A stretch of DNA of 64,000 nucleotides from Exiguobacterium acetylicum (GTDB taxonomy: Bacteria > Bacillota > Bacilli > Exiguobacteriales > Exiguobacteriaceae): contig NZ_CP082333.1 in assembly GCF_019890935.1 (NCBI RefSeq), positions 1,018,001 through 1,082,000 on the forward strand, read 5' to 3'. The notes beneath the pieces were generated by a model that had not been told where the DNA came from, ran no database searches, and saw nothing but the letters and a program-made list of their open reading frames with translations. A program made the position numbers and the translations under genes. Shown piece by piece: positions 51,959 to 61,412 of the stretch; within the stretch, counting starts at the first letter, position 1; every line of letters begins with the position of its first letter.

Positions 51959-53121
51959 ATTTGCTTCAGTTGAGCAGTAACCTGCTCCTTACATCATTCA
52001 TCGTCTACCTCGTCAGTACAGGATTCTTCGCTGTAGCGACGAGTGGTAAAAAAGGACCGACGCGTTCTGGTAAGATCGCCTATACGCTCGCGATCATCGG
52101 TTTCCTCGCGCAGCTCGGATATTTCTTCACGCGCTGGGCTGGAGCTGGGCATGTTCCAGTCTCGAACTTATATGAATACACGACATTCTTCGGCATGATG
52201 ATGGTGCTTGGTTTCTTGATTGTTTATGCCATCTACAAAAACAATGTTCTTGGCTTGATTGCGATGCCAGTTGCATTGCTCGTCATCGCCTATGCGTCGA
52301 TGTTCCCGGATGAAGTCCAACCGTTGATCCCAGCACTACAAAGTGTTTGGCTCAAAATCCACGTCACGACGGCAGCGCTCGGCGAAGGGATTCTTGCCGT
52401 CAGCTTCGCGACGGGTTTACTGTATCTGATTCACGCGACAGATTTCAGCAAGGAATCGAAAACTCGGACGTGGCTTGAAGTCGTCATGTTCTCGCTCGCA
52501 TGTGTTGTCGGTTACATCTTAGTTGGGCTGTTGTTCAAAGCGACAGGTTCTGCGTCGACGATCGAATACGTTGCGAAAAACGGTGCAACGATGACGCATG
52601 ACTATGTCATGCCAGTCTTGACAGGTCCTGAAGGCGGAAAAGTCTTATCGGGTTCAGGTGCCGTCATCGAATTACCAAACTTCTTGAACGCGAACAAAGT
52701 CAATACGGTCTTATGGTCGATCATTGGCGGTGTCGTCTTATACGTCTTGCTTCGCTTCGTCATTCTTCGCAAGCGTCTTGCTGAAAGCTTGAAGCCGATT
52801 GCGCGTAAGATTGATCTTGAGACAGCAGATGAGATCAGCTATCGTTCTGTTGCGATTGGTCTTCCAATCTTCATCCTGGGCGGTCTGATCTTCGCGATGA
52901 TCTGGGCGCAAATGGCATGGAGCCGTTACTGGGGCTGGGATCCGAAAGAGGTATGGGCACTCATTACGATGCTCTTCTACGTCTTTTATCTCCATATGCG
53001 CATCCAGCGTGGTTGGATTGGTAAAAAATCAGCTTGGTTATGTGTCGGCGGATTTGCCGTCATCATGTTCAACCTTGTCTTCGTTAACCTTGTCGTAGCG
53101 GGATTACACTCGTACGCATAA
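51955..53121 (+). CDS. resC: Cytochrome c biogenesis protein ResC (CcsA)
   Basis: This 388-residue membrane protein has about eight helices. The tryptophan-rich haem-handling motif is WGWDPKEVWALITMLFY, with further conserved His residues in LKIHVTTAALGE and YLHMRIQRGW. It attaches haem to apocytochromes together with ResB. ATGA overlap with resB. A terminator follows, so resDE are transcribed separately or by read-through. Confidence 0.95.
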   Translation: MNLLQLSSNLLLTSFIVYLVSTGFFAVATSGKKGPTRSGKIAYTLAIIGFLAQLGYFFTRWAGAGHVPVSNLYEYTTFFGMMMVLGFLIVYAIYKNNVLGLIAMPVALLVIAYASMFPDEVQPLIPALQSVWLKIHVTTAALGEGILAVSFATGLLYLIHATDFSKESKTRTWLEVVMFSLACVVGYILVGLLFKATGSASTIEYVAKNGATMTHDYVMPVLTGPEGGKVLSGSGAVIELPNFLNANKVNTVLWSIIGGVVLYVLLRFVILRKRLAESLKPIARKIDLETADEISYRSVAIGLPIFILGGLIFAMIWAQMAWSRYWGWDPKEVWALITMLFYVFYLHMRIQRGWIGKKSAWLCVGGFAVIMFNLVFVNLVVAGLHSYA

Positions 53122-53129
53122 GAAAAAGC

Positions 53130-53164
53130 AAGCAGCGGACCCGGAAACGGTCCGCTGCTTTTTC
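53130..53164 (+). terminator. resC terminator
   Basis: AGCAGCGGACC pairs with GGTCCGCTGCT around CGGAAAC, followed by TTTTTC. Confidence 0.88.
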
Positions 53165-53291
53165 GTGTGCGTCTGACCGAAGTGTGCCTTTTCGGAGAAA
53201 TCAGCCAGAGCAAGCCATTCTTTTCGTTTCATAGTATACTAAAAGAGTAGTAGGATAGAGGAGTAGAGTTTAGTTTATAGGAGGAGACAGC

Positions 53292-54008
53292 ATGTCAGAA
53301 GAAGCACGTATTTTAGTCGTCGACGATGAAGAACGGATTCGTCGCCTGTTGAAGATGTATCTGGAGCGGGAAAATTTCACGATCGAGGAAGCAGACAATG
53401 GAGAGACGGCGCTTGAAATGGCGCTTGAGACAGAATACGATGTCATTCTCCTCGACTTGATGATGCCGAAGATGGACGGGATGCAAGTCTGTGAAGAACT
53501 GCGGAAAACGAAAGCGACACCAATCGTCATGTTGACGGCAAAAGGCGAAGAGACGAACCGCGTCCATGGGTTTGAGATGGGGGCAGATGATTATATCGTC
53601 AAACCATTCAGTCCACGCGAAGTCGTCTTGCGTGTCAAAGCGATCCTTCGCCGGGCAAGTGCGACGAAATTCCTCCACACGGATGCGAAAACAAAAGATG
53701 TCATCGTCTTCCCACACTTGACGATCGACAATGATGCGCACCGCGTGACGGTCGAATCGCAAGAAGTCAATTTAACACCAAAAGAATACGAACTCCTGTA
53801 TTTCTTAGCAAAACAAACGGACAAGGTATTCTCGCGGGAACAATTACTCAAGGAAGTCTGGAACTATGAATTTTTCGGAGATCTACGGACAGTCGATACA
53901 CACGTCAAACGTCTGCGTGAAAAGCTGAATCGTTTGTCTCCGAACGCCGCTCAAATGATCACGACGGTCTGGGGTGTCGGATACAAGTTCGAGAATAGTC
54001 CGACCTGA
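53292..54008 (+). CDS. resD: Two-component response regulator ResD
   Basis: This 238-residue OmpR-type regulator has a receiver domain (ILVVDDEERIRRLLKMYLE; Asp in VILLDLMMPKMDG; Lys in YIVKPFSPRE) and a winged-helix DNA-binding domain (EYELLYFLAKQTDKVFSREQLL). It controls respiration and anaerobic genes in response to oxygen limitation and nitric oxide in relatives. TAGGAGGAG precedes the ATG. It is followed two bases later by resE. Its name rests on the resABC context. Confidence 0.95.
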   Translation: MSEEARILVVDDEERIRRLLKMYLERENFTIEEADNGETALEMALETEYDVILLDLMMPKMDGMQVCEELRKTKATPIVMLTAKGEETNRVHGFEMGADDYIVKPFSPREVVLRVKAILRRASATKFLHTDAKTKDVIVFPHLTIDNDAHRVTVESQEVNLTPKEYELLYFLAKQTDKVFSREQLLKEVWNYEFFGDLRTVDTHVKRLREKLNRLSPNAAQMITTVWGVGYKFENSPT

Positions 54009-54010
54009 CG

Positions 54011-55738
54011 ATGAAATGGTTGCAAAGCGTTGTCATCAAACTATGGGGAACGATTCTGTTACTCGTTTCGGTCGTCTTGATCGCCTTGACGATCTTGTTA
54101 CTTGAATTTTTCAACTCGTTCCATATCGAACAGGAACGGGGGCACCTGGCAAAGCTCGGTCAACAAGTCGAGACCGTCTTTCAGGCGCACTCCGGCATCG
54201 AGGAAGGATCGAGTACTGCGGTTGAAATCACGGATATCTACGGGGCGACACTGATCGCAAAGACGCAGGACGATTCCGTCGAAGCGAACATCTCACAAGC
54301 GAAGGCGAACCGGATCATCAAGGAACTTGAACGTCAGAACTGGAAAGCGATTGATGGTGAAGAAGGCGAAACAGCGATCGGCAACTATGAGACGTTCGAT
54401 GGAAAGGCGGCACTCGCATATCGGGCACCGCTCATTACGGACAGTGGCAATGGAACGATCTACTTGATCGAGCAATTGACGAACATCGAGCAGGCGAATG
54501 AAGGCGCACGTCAAATCATTCAACTCTGTGTCCTGTTAGCGATCATCGGGACGACCGTCTTTGCCTTCTTCCTCTCGACACGGATCACGGCACCACTGCG
54601 AACGATTCGTCAAGCTGTCGTTGAGGCCGGTGAAGGAAAGTTCGATCAGAGCCTGACGCAACGTTCACGGGATGAGATCGGTGACTTAGCGCTTGCGTTC
54701 AACGAAATGAGTAGTCAACTCAATCAATACGTCACGGATCTCGACAAGGAGCGGCATTTACTCTCCTCGATTCTGCGCTGTATGGCAGACGGCGTGCTGA
54801 CGTTCTCGAAATCAGGTGAGCTCCTCGCGACGAATCCACCAGCTGAAGCCTTTTTGGCAGGTTCTCCCGTACCGGATGAACTGATTGAACTGTTCCAGAC
54901 GGTCATGCGTGAAGAGACGGAGATGACGGTCTCCTTCGAACGAGAGGGACGCTTCTACATCATCATCGTCAGTCCGTTACTCGAACAAGAAGAACAGATC
55001 GGAGCGGTCGCCGTTCTGCGTGATATGACGGAAGCACAGCAACTCGAGAAGATGCGCGCTGATTTCGTCGCGAACGTCAGTCATGAACTGCGGACTCCAC
55101 TCGTCATGTTGCAAGGGTACTCTGAAGCGATTGTCGATGGGATGACCGAAAGTGACGAGGCGACGAAGGAATTCGCTTCGATCATCTACGACGAGTCCCA
55201 GCGACTGTCGAGACTCGTTAACGATCTTCTTGATCTTGCGCGCATGGAAGCGGGATATCAGGAGTTACGGATTGAATCCGTCGAAGCCATACCTTTTGCG
55301 AAGCGGGTGATCAAGAAGTTCAAACAGATGGGACGCGATAAACAGGTTACCTTCTCGGTTTCTGGTCCGAACATCGCGTTTGAAGCAGACGCTGATCAGA
55401 TGGAGCAAGTCTTGACGAACCTCCTCGGTAACGCCCTGCGTTATACGGAGAACGGTGAAATCAAGATTAAGATTGATGAAGATAGGGAAAACATTACATT
55501 ATCCGTCATTGATTCGGGTGACGGAATTCCAGAAGAAGATCTACCGTTCGTCTTTGACCGTTTTTATAAAGCGGATAAAGCGCGGACACGTGGCAAGACG
55601 GGTACAGGAATCGGTCTTGCGATCGTGGCGAATGTCGTCCGAGCTCATGGTGGTGAAGTCGAAGTCGACAGCCGCTTGGGAGAGGGTGCGACATTCCGGA
55701 TCCGATTACCGAAAAAACAAGGGAAGCGAACATTATGA
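54011..55738 (+). CDS. resE: Two-component sensor histidine kinase ResE
   Basis: This 575-residue membrane kinase has two helices (about 9-29 and 172-192) around an extracytoplasmic domain, then HAMP, a PAS-like domain (MADGVLTFSKSGELLATNPP), HisKA (ANVSHELRTPLVMLQGYSEA, His about 360) and the ATPase boxes NLLGNALRYTENG, DSGDGIPEEDL and KTGTGIGLAI. It phosphorylates ResD. The ATG lies two bases after the resD stop. Confidence 0.94.
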   Translation: MKWLQSVVIKLWGTILLLVSVVLIALTILLLEFFNSFHIEQERGHLAKLGQQVETVFQAHSGIEEGSSTAVEITDIYGATLIAKTQDDSVEANISQAKANRIIKELERQNWKAIDGEEGETAIGNYETFDGKAALAYRAPLITDSGNGTIYLIEQLTNIEQANEGARQIIQLCVLLAIIGTTVFAFFLSTRITAPLRTIRQAVVEAGEGKFDQSLTQRSRDEIGDLALAFNEMSSQLNQYVTDLDKERHLLSSILRCMADGVLTFSKSGELLATNPPAEAFLAGSPVPDELIELFQTVMREETEMTVSFEREGRFYIIIVSPLLEQEEQIGAVAVLRDMTEAQQLEKMRADFVANVSHELRTPLVMLQGYSEAIVDGMTESDEATKEFASIIYDESQRLSRLVNDLLDLARMEAGYQELRIESVEAIPFAKRVIKKFKQMGRDKQVTFSVSGPNIAFEADADQMEQVLTNLLGNALRYTENGEIKIKIDEDRENITLSVIDSGDGIPEEDLPFVFDRFYKADKARTRGKTGTGIGLAIVANVVRAHGGEVEVDSRLGEGATFRIRLPKKQGKRTL

Positions 55739-55771
55739 GTCGCTTCCTTTCGCTATAGGAGTGAATGAAAA

Positions 55772-56323
55772 ATGAAAATTTACACGAAGTCTGGTGACGA
55801 AGGAGAAACATCTCTCGTTGGTGGGAGAGTCAAAAAAAATGATCGGTTGATCAGCTTGATGGGAGAACTCGACGAATTAAATAGTTTCGTCGGACTTGCC
55901 CGGACGAAAGCATCATCAATCGAGGTGCGTGAGCAACTGACAGTGATCCAGCACGCGTTATTCGATTGTGGCAGTGACTTGATGTATGTCGAGCCGCGCC
56001 CGTCACGTTTGAGTCAAGAAGCGACGGTTGATTTAGAAAGTTGGATTGACACGTTAACGGAGTTATCACCGCCGCTCGATAAGTTCATCTTGCCTGGTGG
56101 AACGGAAGCAGCTGCAACGTTACACGTGGCACGGACGGTCTGTCGTCGCGTTGAACGTTCGATGATCGATGTTCCTCAAGCGGCTCATTTGTTACCGTTC
56201 ATCAACCGACTCAGTGACTTCTTCTTTACAGCAGCCCGTTACGAGAATGCCGTCAAACAAAAAGCAGATATTGAATATGTCCGTAGTGCGCATGTATTCA
56301 AACGAAAGGATGGAGAGCAATGA
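55772..56323 (+). CDS. Cob(I)alamin adenosyltransferase, PduO type
   Basis: This 183-residue trimeric enzyme makes adenosylcobalamin from cob(I)alamin and ATP. The ATP motif at the N-terminus is KIYTKSGDEGETSLVGG and the second part VARTVCRRVERSM with INRLSDFFFTAARYEN are family marks. TAGGAGTGA precedes the ATG. Its stop overlaps ymfF by four bases. No corrin-synthesis gene is present in the window, so it probably serves salvage. Confidence 0.93.
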   Translation: MKIYTKSGDEGETSLVGGRVKKNDRLISLMGELDELNSFVGLARTKASSIEVREQLTVIQHALFDCGSDLMYVEPRPSRLSQEATVDLESWIDTLTELSPPLDKFILPGGTEAAATLHVARTVCRRVERSMIDVPQAAHLLPFINRLSDFFFTAARYENAVKQKADIEYVRSAHVFKRKDGEQ

Positions 56324-57573
56324 GTCAGTCATTTAGCACATGGAAAAAGGAAGGAACGAGCTATCATCTCGTTCCGACCGATAAATTCAAGACGACGACG
56401 ATTCTCGTCACATTTTCAGCACCGTTAGAAGCGAAGACGCTGACAAGCCGTGCAATCCTACCGTACATCATGGAAAAATCGACAGCCGCTTATCCGTCGA
56501 TGAAAGCGTTACGTGAGCCGCTTGAAACACTATATGATGCGGGACTTTATGCGGACGCGTCGAAGTTCGGAGAAGAGCATGTCATCTCATTCCAACTCGA
56601 TGTCGTCCGGGGAGAACTCGTCCATCATCCGTCGTTGTTAAAAGAAGCACTCGAATTGCTTGAGCAGATGGTGCTGTATCCAGATTTGACGGAAGGTGGC
56701 TTCCGTGAACAGTTCGTCAAACAAGAAAAACGATTGCATGCCTTACGGATCAGTTCATTATATGATGATAAAATGCGCTATGCACAGCAACGTCTTCTTG
56801 AATTAATGGCACCAGGTGAAGCCGTCGCGTTGCCATCGCTTGGAACACTCGAAGAACTCGAACAGATCACCCCGTCATCCTTGCGTGATACATATCGTTC
56901 GATGATCGAAGACGACCGGATTGATGTCTTCGTCGTCGGACATGTGACGAAGGAGAAGATGGAAGACGCGTTGTCCTTCTTGCCATCGCATTCTGAAAAG
57001 ATCAGTCATTACATTCCGGCTCAAAAAACAGTCAATGGTGTGAAACGGTCGAGCGAAACACAACCGATCAAACAAGGTAAATTGCATCTTGGTTACCGGG
57101 TAGCGGTCGATCCGACATCCGCTGACTCGATTCGGATGCAAATCGTCAATGGTCTGTTCGGTGGCTTCCCGCATTCAAAACTGTTCATGAATGTCCGTGA
57201 AAAAGAGAGTCTCGCGTATTATGCGGCTTCACGATACGCGGCATTGAACAGTGCACTCTATGTTTATGCAGGAGTCGACACGAAAGAAGCGGAACGTGCC
57301 GAGAAGATCATCTTGGAACAACTCGTTGATTTGAAAGCAGGACAGTTCACGGATGAAGAATTGACACAGACGAAGGCGATGTTGATTAATGCACGCCGTC
57401 AAATCCTTGATCAGCCAGGTCAGTTGATTGGTTGGTTGAATGGTTCGAAGATGCGTGGACTGACACTGGAAGATGAGATTCATATCATTGAAACGGCGAC
57501 ACGTGAAGACGTCGTTCGATTAGCAGCGGCAATCGATCTTGATGCCGTATATCTATTGCGAGGTGAAGCATGA
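56320..57573 (+). CDS. ymfF: M16-family peptidase-like protein YmfF (no zinc motif)
   Basis: This 417-residue protein has the M16 fold but lacks HxxEH, so it is probably the non-catalytic partner. Sequences such as FGGFPHSKLFMNVREKESLAYYAA match the C-terminal half of M16 subunits, which supply Arg and Tyr to the active partner. The next gene, ymfH, has the metal site. ATGA overlap upstream and a four-base overlap downstream show tight coupling. In B. subtilis the ymfFHI genes are in the same order. Confidence 0.9.
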   Translation: MSQSFSTWKKEGTSYHLVPTDKFKTTTILVTFSAPLEAKTLTSRAILPYIMEKSTAAYPSMKALREPLETLYDAGLYADASKFGEEHVISFQLDVVRGELVHHPSLLKEALELLEQMVLYPDLTEGGFREQFVKQEKRLHALRISSLYDDKMRYAQQRLLELMAPGEAVALPSLGTLEELEQITPSSLRDTYRSMIEDDRIDVFVVGHVTKEKMEDALSFLPSHSEKISHYIPAQKTVNGVKRSSETQPIKQGKLHLGYRVAVDPTSADSIRMQIVNGLFGGFPHSKLFMNVREKESLAYYAASRYAALNSALYVYAGVDTKEAERAEKIILEQLVDLKAGQFTDEELTQTKAMLINARRQILDQPGQLIGWLNGSKMRGLTLEDEIHIIETATREDVVRLAAAIDLDAVYLLRGEA

Positions 57574-58841
57574 TGGAACAACTGACCTATCACGATACAG
57601 ACGAAACGGTATACCACGAGCAGCTCGATAACGGCTTATCCGTCTATTTGTTGCAAAAAAAAGGATACGAAAAGACGTATGCGACGTTTACGACGCGTTA
57701 TGGTTCGATTGATCAACGATTCAAAAAAGGCGAGGAATGGATCACGGTACCGGACGGCATCGCCCATTTCCTCGAGCATAAGATGTTCGAATCTGAAAAA
57801 GGGGACGTCTTCCAAGAGTTCGGTCGTCTCGGTGCCTCTGCGAACGCCTTTACCTCGTTCTCGCGGACAGCGTATTTGTTCTCAGCGACGTCGCTGATCG
57901 AACAAAACCTCGAGACGTTGATCGATTTCGTACAAGATCCCTACTTCACGCCGGAAAGCGTTGAAAAAGAGAAGGGGATCATCACGCAAGAAATCCAGAT
58001 GTATCAAGATAATCCGGGATGGCGCCTGTTCTTCGGTCTGATCGAATCAATGTATGCATCGCATCCGGTCCGGATCGATATCGCGGGAACTCCGGAATCA
58101 ATCAATCAAATCACAGCCGATGACTTGTACACGTGCTACCGTACGTTCTATCATCCATCGAACATGGTATTGTTCGTCGTCGGAAATATCGATCCGGAAG
58201 AGACACTAGCATTGATCAAGGCGAATCAGGCGAAGAAAGACTATACGGATCGCCCGGCAATCGAACGAGATTACGGTCAAGAGCCGCATGGCGTACATCG
58301 TCCACGTTTTGAACTCGAGCTCGACGTTAAGACACCAAAGGTATTGATCGGTTACAAGGACGAATCGCTTCGCGGCGAGGCACAAGTCCGCCGTGAGTTA
58401 ACGAGTGAACTACTGTTACATCTCTTGTTCGATCAGACATCATCGACGTATTTGGAACTGTACGAAGACGGTCTGATTGACGATACGTTCAGCTTTGATT
58501 ACTCGAGTGAGGAAGAGTTCGCCTTTGCGACGTTTGGAATGGAAACGGAAGATCCAGATAAATTCATCCAAGCGTATGAGACACTCCTGCAAACACGACC
58601 GAATTTTACGGAAGACGAAGTCACACGCAAGCGGAACATGATGCAAGGAAAGTTCCTCCGTGCCTTGAATTCACCGGAATTCATCGCGAATCAGTTCTCG
58701 CGTCACGCACTTGCCGGTACGAACCTGTTCACGCTTCCAACGTTGATTGCTTCGATTACGAAAGAAGAGATTGAAGCTCGTTTTGACGAGTTATTCGCCA
58801 TTGAAAACCGAGCGATCTCAATCGTCAAACCGTACGCGTGA
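57570..58841 (+). CDS. ymfH: M16-family zinc metallopeptidase YmfH
   Basis: This 423-residue protease carries the inverted zinc motif HFLEH in DGIAHFLEHKMFES and the downstream Glu in KEKGIITQEIQMY. It pairs with YmfF. The natural substrate is unknown; relatives degrade peptides. The stop overlaps the ymfI start as TGATG. Confidence 0.92.
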   Translation: MMEQLTYHDTDETVYHEQLDNGLSVYLLQKKGYEKTYATFTTRYGSIDQRFKKGEEWITVPDGIAHFLEHKMFESEKGDVFQEFGRLGASANAFTSFSRTAYLFSATSLIEQNLETLIDFVQDPYFTPESVEKEKGIITQEIQMYQDNPGWRLFFGLIESMYASHPVRIDIAGTPESINQITADDLYTCYRTFYHPSNMVLFVVGNIDPEETLALIKANQAKKDYTDRPAIERDYGQEPHGVHRPRFELELDVKTPKVLIGYKDESLRGEAQVRRELTSELLLHLLFDQTSSTYLELYEDGLIDDTFSFDYSSEEEFAFATFGMETEDPDKFIQAYETLLQTRPNFTEDEVTRKRNMMQGKFLRALNSPEFIANQFSRHALAGTNLFTLPTLIASITKEEIEARFDELFAIENRAISIVKPYA

Positions 58842-59545
58842 TGCGAATCCTCATCACCGGTGCGAGTGGTTCCATTGGTCTTGCGGCAGCAAAACAACTC
58901 GCTGCCGCCGGACATGAATTGGTGCTTCAGACGTATCGACAGCAAGCTGTTTTAGAACGGATGATAGAGGAGTGGCAAGGCGAGCACCACATCCTGACTG
59001 CGAACTTAGCAGACGAGGAGGACTTGCAGGCATTTTGTGCGTCATTACCTGTCGTCGATGCCTTCGTCCATTGTGCCGGAACGAGTTATAGCGGTCTGTT
59101 GCTCGATCAATCGGCAACATCCATGCACGAACTTTGGAAAATCCATGTCGAGGCATTGATGCGCATCAGCCAAACCGTAACACGGACGAAACCGTTCACG
59201 TCGAAGCTTGCGATCGTCGTCATCAGTAGTGTACTAGGGGAACAAGGTGTCGCGGGTGAGGTCGTCTATTCGACGTGCAAGGCGGCACAGCTCGGATTCG
59301 TCAAGGCATACAGCAAGGAACTTGGACCAATGCACGGACGTATCAACGCGATTACGCCGGGGTGGATCGATACGCCGATGAACGCGATTTTCTCGGAAGA
59401 TGAAAAGGAACAAGCGATCGCTGAAATCCCTGTCGGTCGATTCGGAAAAGCAGAGGAAGTGGCTTCTGCCATCCGTTACTTAGTGCAACCCGAATCAAGT
59501 TATGTGTCGGGAGCCATCCTTAAAATAGATGGCGCGTGGATGTAG
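58841..59545 (+). CDS. ymfI: SDR-family reductase YmfI (probable EF-P 5-aminopentanone reductase)
   Basis: This 234-residue classical SDR has TGASGSIGLAAA, the catalytic Ser in VVISSVLGEQG and YSTCKAAQ (Tyr and Lys). In B. subtilis YmfI reduces the 5-aminopentanone group on translation factor EF-P to 5-aminopentanol; gene order here supports the same role. The start is coupled to ymfH (TGATG), without a clear ribosome site of its own. Confidence 0.88.
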   Translation: MRILITGASGSIGLAAAKQLAAAGHELVLQTYRQQAVLERMIEEWQGEHHILTANLADEEDLQAFCASLPVVDAFVHCAGTSYSGLLLDQSATSMHELWKIHVEALMRISQTVTRTKPFTSKLAIVVISSVLGEQGVAGEVVYSTCKAAQLGFVKAYSKELGPMHGRINAITPGWIDTPMNAIFSEDEKEQAIAEIPVGRFGKAEEVASAIRYLVQPESSYVSGAILKIDGAWM

Positions 59546-59639
59546 GTGATGGAATTTCAGTTCAGGAATGCTTTTCATTTTTCAAAAAATCATTTAACAT
59601 GAGGAATGGATAATCGTATTGATAGAGGAGGATGGGCGC

Positions 59640-60422
59640 GTGAGTGAGTTCGAGCAATGGTATCTCGAATATGAATTAAAGGTCAACCGTCCCGGTATAC
59701 TCGGGGACATTGCTTCGTTGATGGGAATGTTACATATTTCGATCGTAACGATCAATGGTGTCGATCATCAACGACGCGGTATGTTGCTCCAAACGAAACA
59801 ACCGGATCAAATTCCACGACTCGCCGCTATTCTCAAGACGATGTCAACCATAGAGGTCATCAAACTACGAAAACCAAAACTACGCGACCGAATCGCGATT
59901 CGTCACGGGCGCTATATCGATCAAAGCAGTGATGAACGAAAGACGTTCCGCTTCGTTCGGGAAGACTTAGGGATTCTCGTCGATTTCATGGCAGAGCTAT
60001 GTAAACAGGATGGGCACTTGTTGATTGGTGTCCGCGGCATGCCACGCGTCGGTAAGACGGAATCGATCGTCGCAGCGAGTGTCAGTGCGAATAAGAAATG
60101 GCTGTTCCTATCGTCGACGTTGATTAAACAGACGGTTCGAACATCGTTGTTCGATGATGAGCGGACGGGTGATTACGTCTACATCATCGATGCGTTAGTG
60201 TCACAACGTAATTTCGATGAGCGACACTGGCAAATCCTGCGTGAAGTCATGCGTCTACCGGCGACGAAGATTGTCGAACATCCGGATGCGTTCGTCAAAT
60301 CCAGTGAGTATACGTGGGATGATTTTGATTACATCATTGAATTACGCAACACGACTGAAGAAATCATTGTGACTGAACTGCCTCGTTCCCATGGTGGAAA
60401 TGATTGGTTCAACTTTGAATAA
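59640..60422 (+). CDS. ymfK: DUF3388 protein YmfK with ACT-like and P-loop segments
   Basis: This 260-residue protein has an N-terminal ACT-like fold (LKVNRPGILGDIASLMGMLHISIVTING), followed by a middle part with a P-loop-like GVRGMPRVGKTES. GTG at 59640 has GAGGAGG upstream. The family is conserved next to rodZ and pgsA but has no known function. The combination suggests a small-ligand sensor joined to a nucleotide-binding unit. Confidence 0.85.
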   Translation: MSEFEQWYLEYELKVNRPGILGDIASLMGMLHISIVTINGVDHQRRGMLLQTKQPDQIPRLAAILKTMSTIEVIKLRKPKLRDRIAIRHGRYIDQSSDERKTFRFVREDLGILVDFMAELCKQDGHLLIGVRGMPRVGKTESIVAASVSANKKWLFLSSTLIKQTVRTSLFDDERTGDYVYIIDALVSQRNFDERHWQILREVMRLPATKIVEHPDAFVKSSEYTWDDFDYIIELRNTTEEIIVTELPRSHGGNDWFNFE

Positions 60423-60449
60423 GTATGAAAAATGGAAGGTGTGTTACCG

Positions 60450-61349
60450 ATGACCGAGCTCGGAACCTACTTAAAAGAACAACGGGAGGCACTTGGTGTC
60501 TCTCTCGAACAAATTCAAACGACGACGAAGATTCAAAAGCGTTACATCGTCGCGATCGAAGAAGGAAATTATGATCAATTGCCGGGTGCTTTTTACGCCC
60601 GGGCCTTCATCAAGACATATGCGGAAGCACTCGGTCTTGACGTCGATGAAGTCTTTACGACCTATAAACGTGATCTTCCGGAACCGGAAGCACAACCGGT
60701 CGTCGAACTGTCACGACGCGCGACGTATTCGAAATCAAGTGCTCCGAAGAAGAGCGTTGCGAAGCGTTGGATTCCGAACATCATCATCATCGTGCTAATC
60801 TTTGCAATCGGTGCTGCCTTGTATTATGGTCTGCAGACGTTCCTCGACGGTAACGAAGAGGCGAAGACGTCCGCACCGAAGCAAAATGATGTCACGATCG
60901 ATCAAGGGGACGCGCCAAGTAAAGAGACGGATGCGCCTGCGAAGACGGAAGAAGAGCCGAAGGAAGAACCGGCGAAGCAGGAAGAAACAAAAGAAGAACC
61001 TAAAAAAGAGGCACTTGCTGCGAAGTCGACATCTGGTCAAGATGTCACGTATGAAGTCGCAACGAAAGATACGATGAGTGTCTCGATTCAAATCAAGAAA
61101 GATGCCTCTCCGTCGCCATTCGTTGGTGTACGTGATACATCACTTGAAGGAGAAGCACTCGCGCCAGACCACATCAACGCATCGGATCCGAATCCGATCG
61201 TCGTGAAGGACGCGAAGACGGACTTGATCCGCATCCGGATCGGTTCGATTAAAGGGATTGATAAAATCGTCGTCAATGACCAAGAACTGAAACTGAACCG
61301 TTCGCTTCTCGTCCAAAACATCTATCTAAAGAAAGTAGCCACGCCGTAA
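60450..61349 (+). CDS. rodZ: Cell-shape protein RodZ (YmfM)
   Basis: This 299-residue protein has an N-terminal helix-turn-helix domain (TELGTYLKEQREALGVSLEQI; AIEEGNYDQLPGAFYARAFIKTYAE), one membrane helix at about 110-130 (IPNIIIIVLIFAIGAALYYG), an acidic Lys/Glu/Pro linker and a C-terminal DUF4115 domain (LIRIRIGSIKG). RodZ links MreB filaments to the cell-wall machinery. ATG at 60450 follows GGAAGGTG; an ATG at 60432 is the less likely start. Confidence 0.92.
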   Translation: MTELGTYLKEQREALGVSLEQIQTTTKIQKRYIVAIEEGNYDQLPGAFYARAFIKTYAEALGLDVDEVFTTYKRDLPEPEAQPVVELSRRATYSKSSAPKKSVAKRWIPNIIIIVLIFAIGAALYYGLQTFLDGNEEAKTSAPKQNDVTIDQGDAPSKETDAPAKTEEEPKEEPAKQEETKEEPKKEALAAKSTSGQDVTYEVATKDTMSVSIQIKKDASPSPFVGVRDTSLEGEALAPDHINASDPNPIVVKDAKTDLIRIRIGSIKGIDKIVVNDQELKLNRSLLVQNIYLKKVATP

Positions 61350-61368
61350 AACGGCGTGCCTTCTTTTA
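61338..61368 (+). terminator. Terminator overlapping the rodZ stop
   Basis: CACGCCGT pairs with ACGGCGTG around AAA, followed by a T-rich tail. It lies upstream of pgsA. Confidence 0.7.
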
Positions 61369-61412
61369 GATGGCATGTCATTTACATATGAAATGAAGGA
61401 GGAGGGCGTTAC

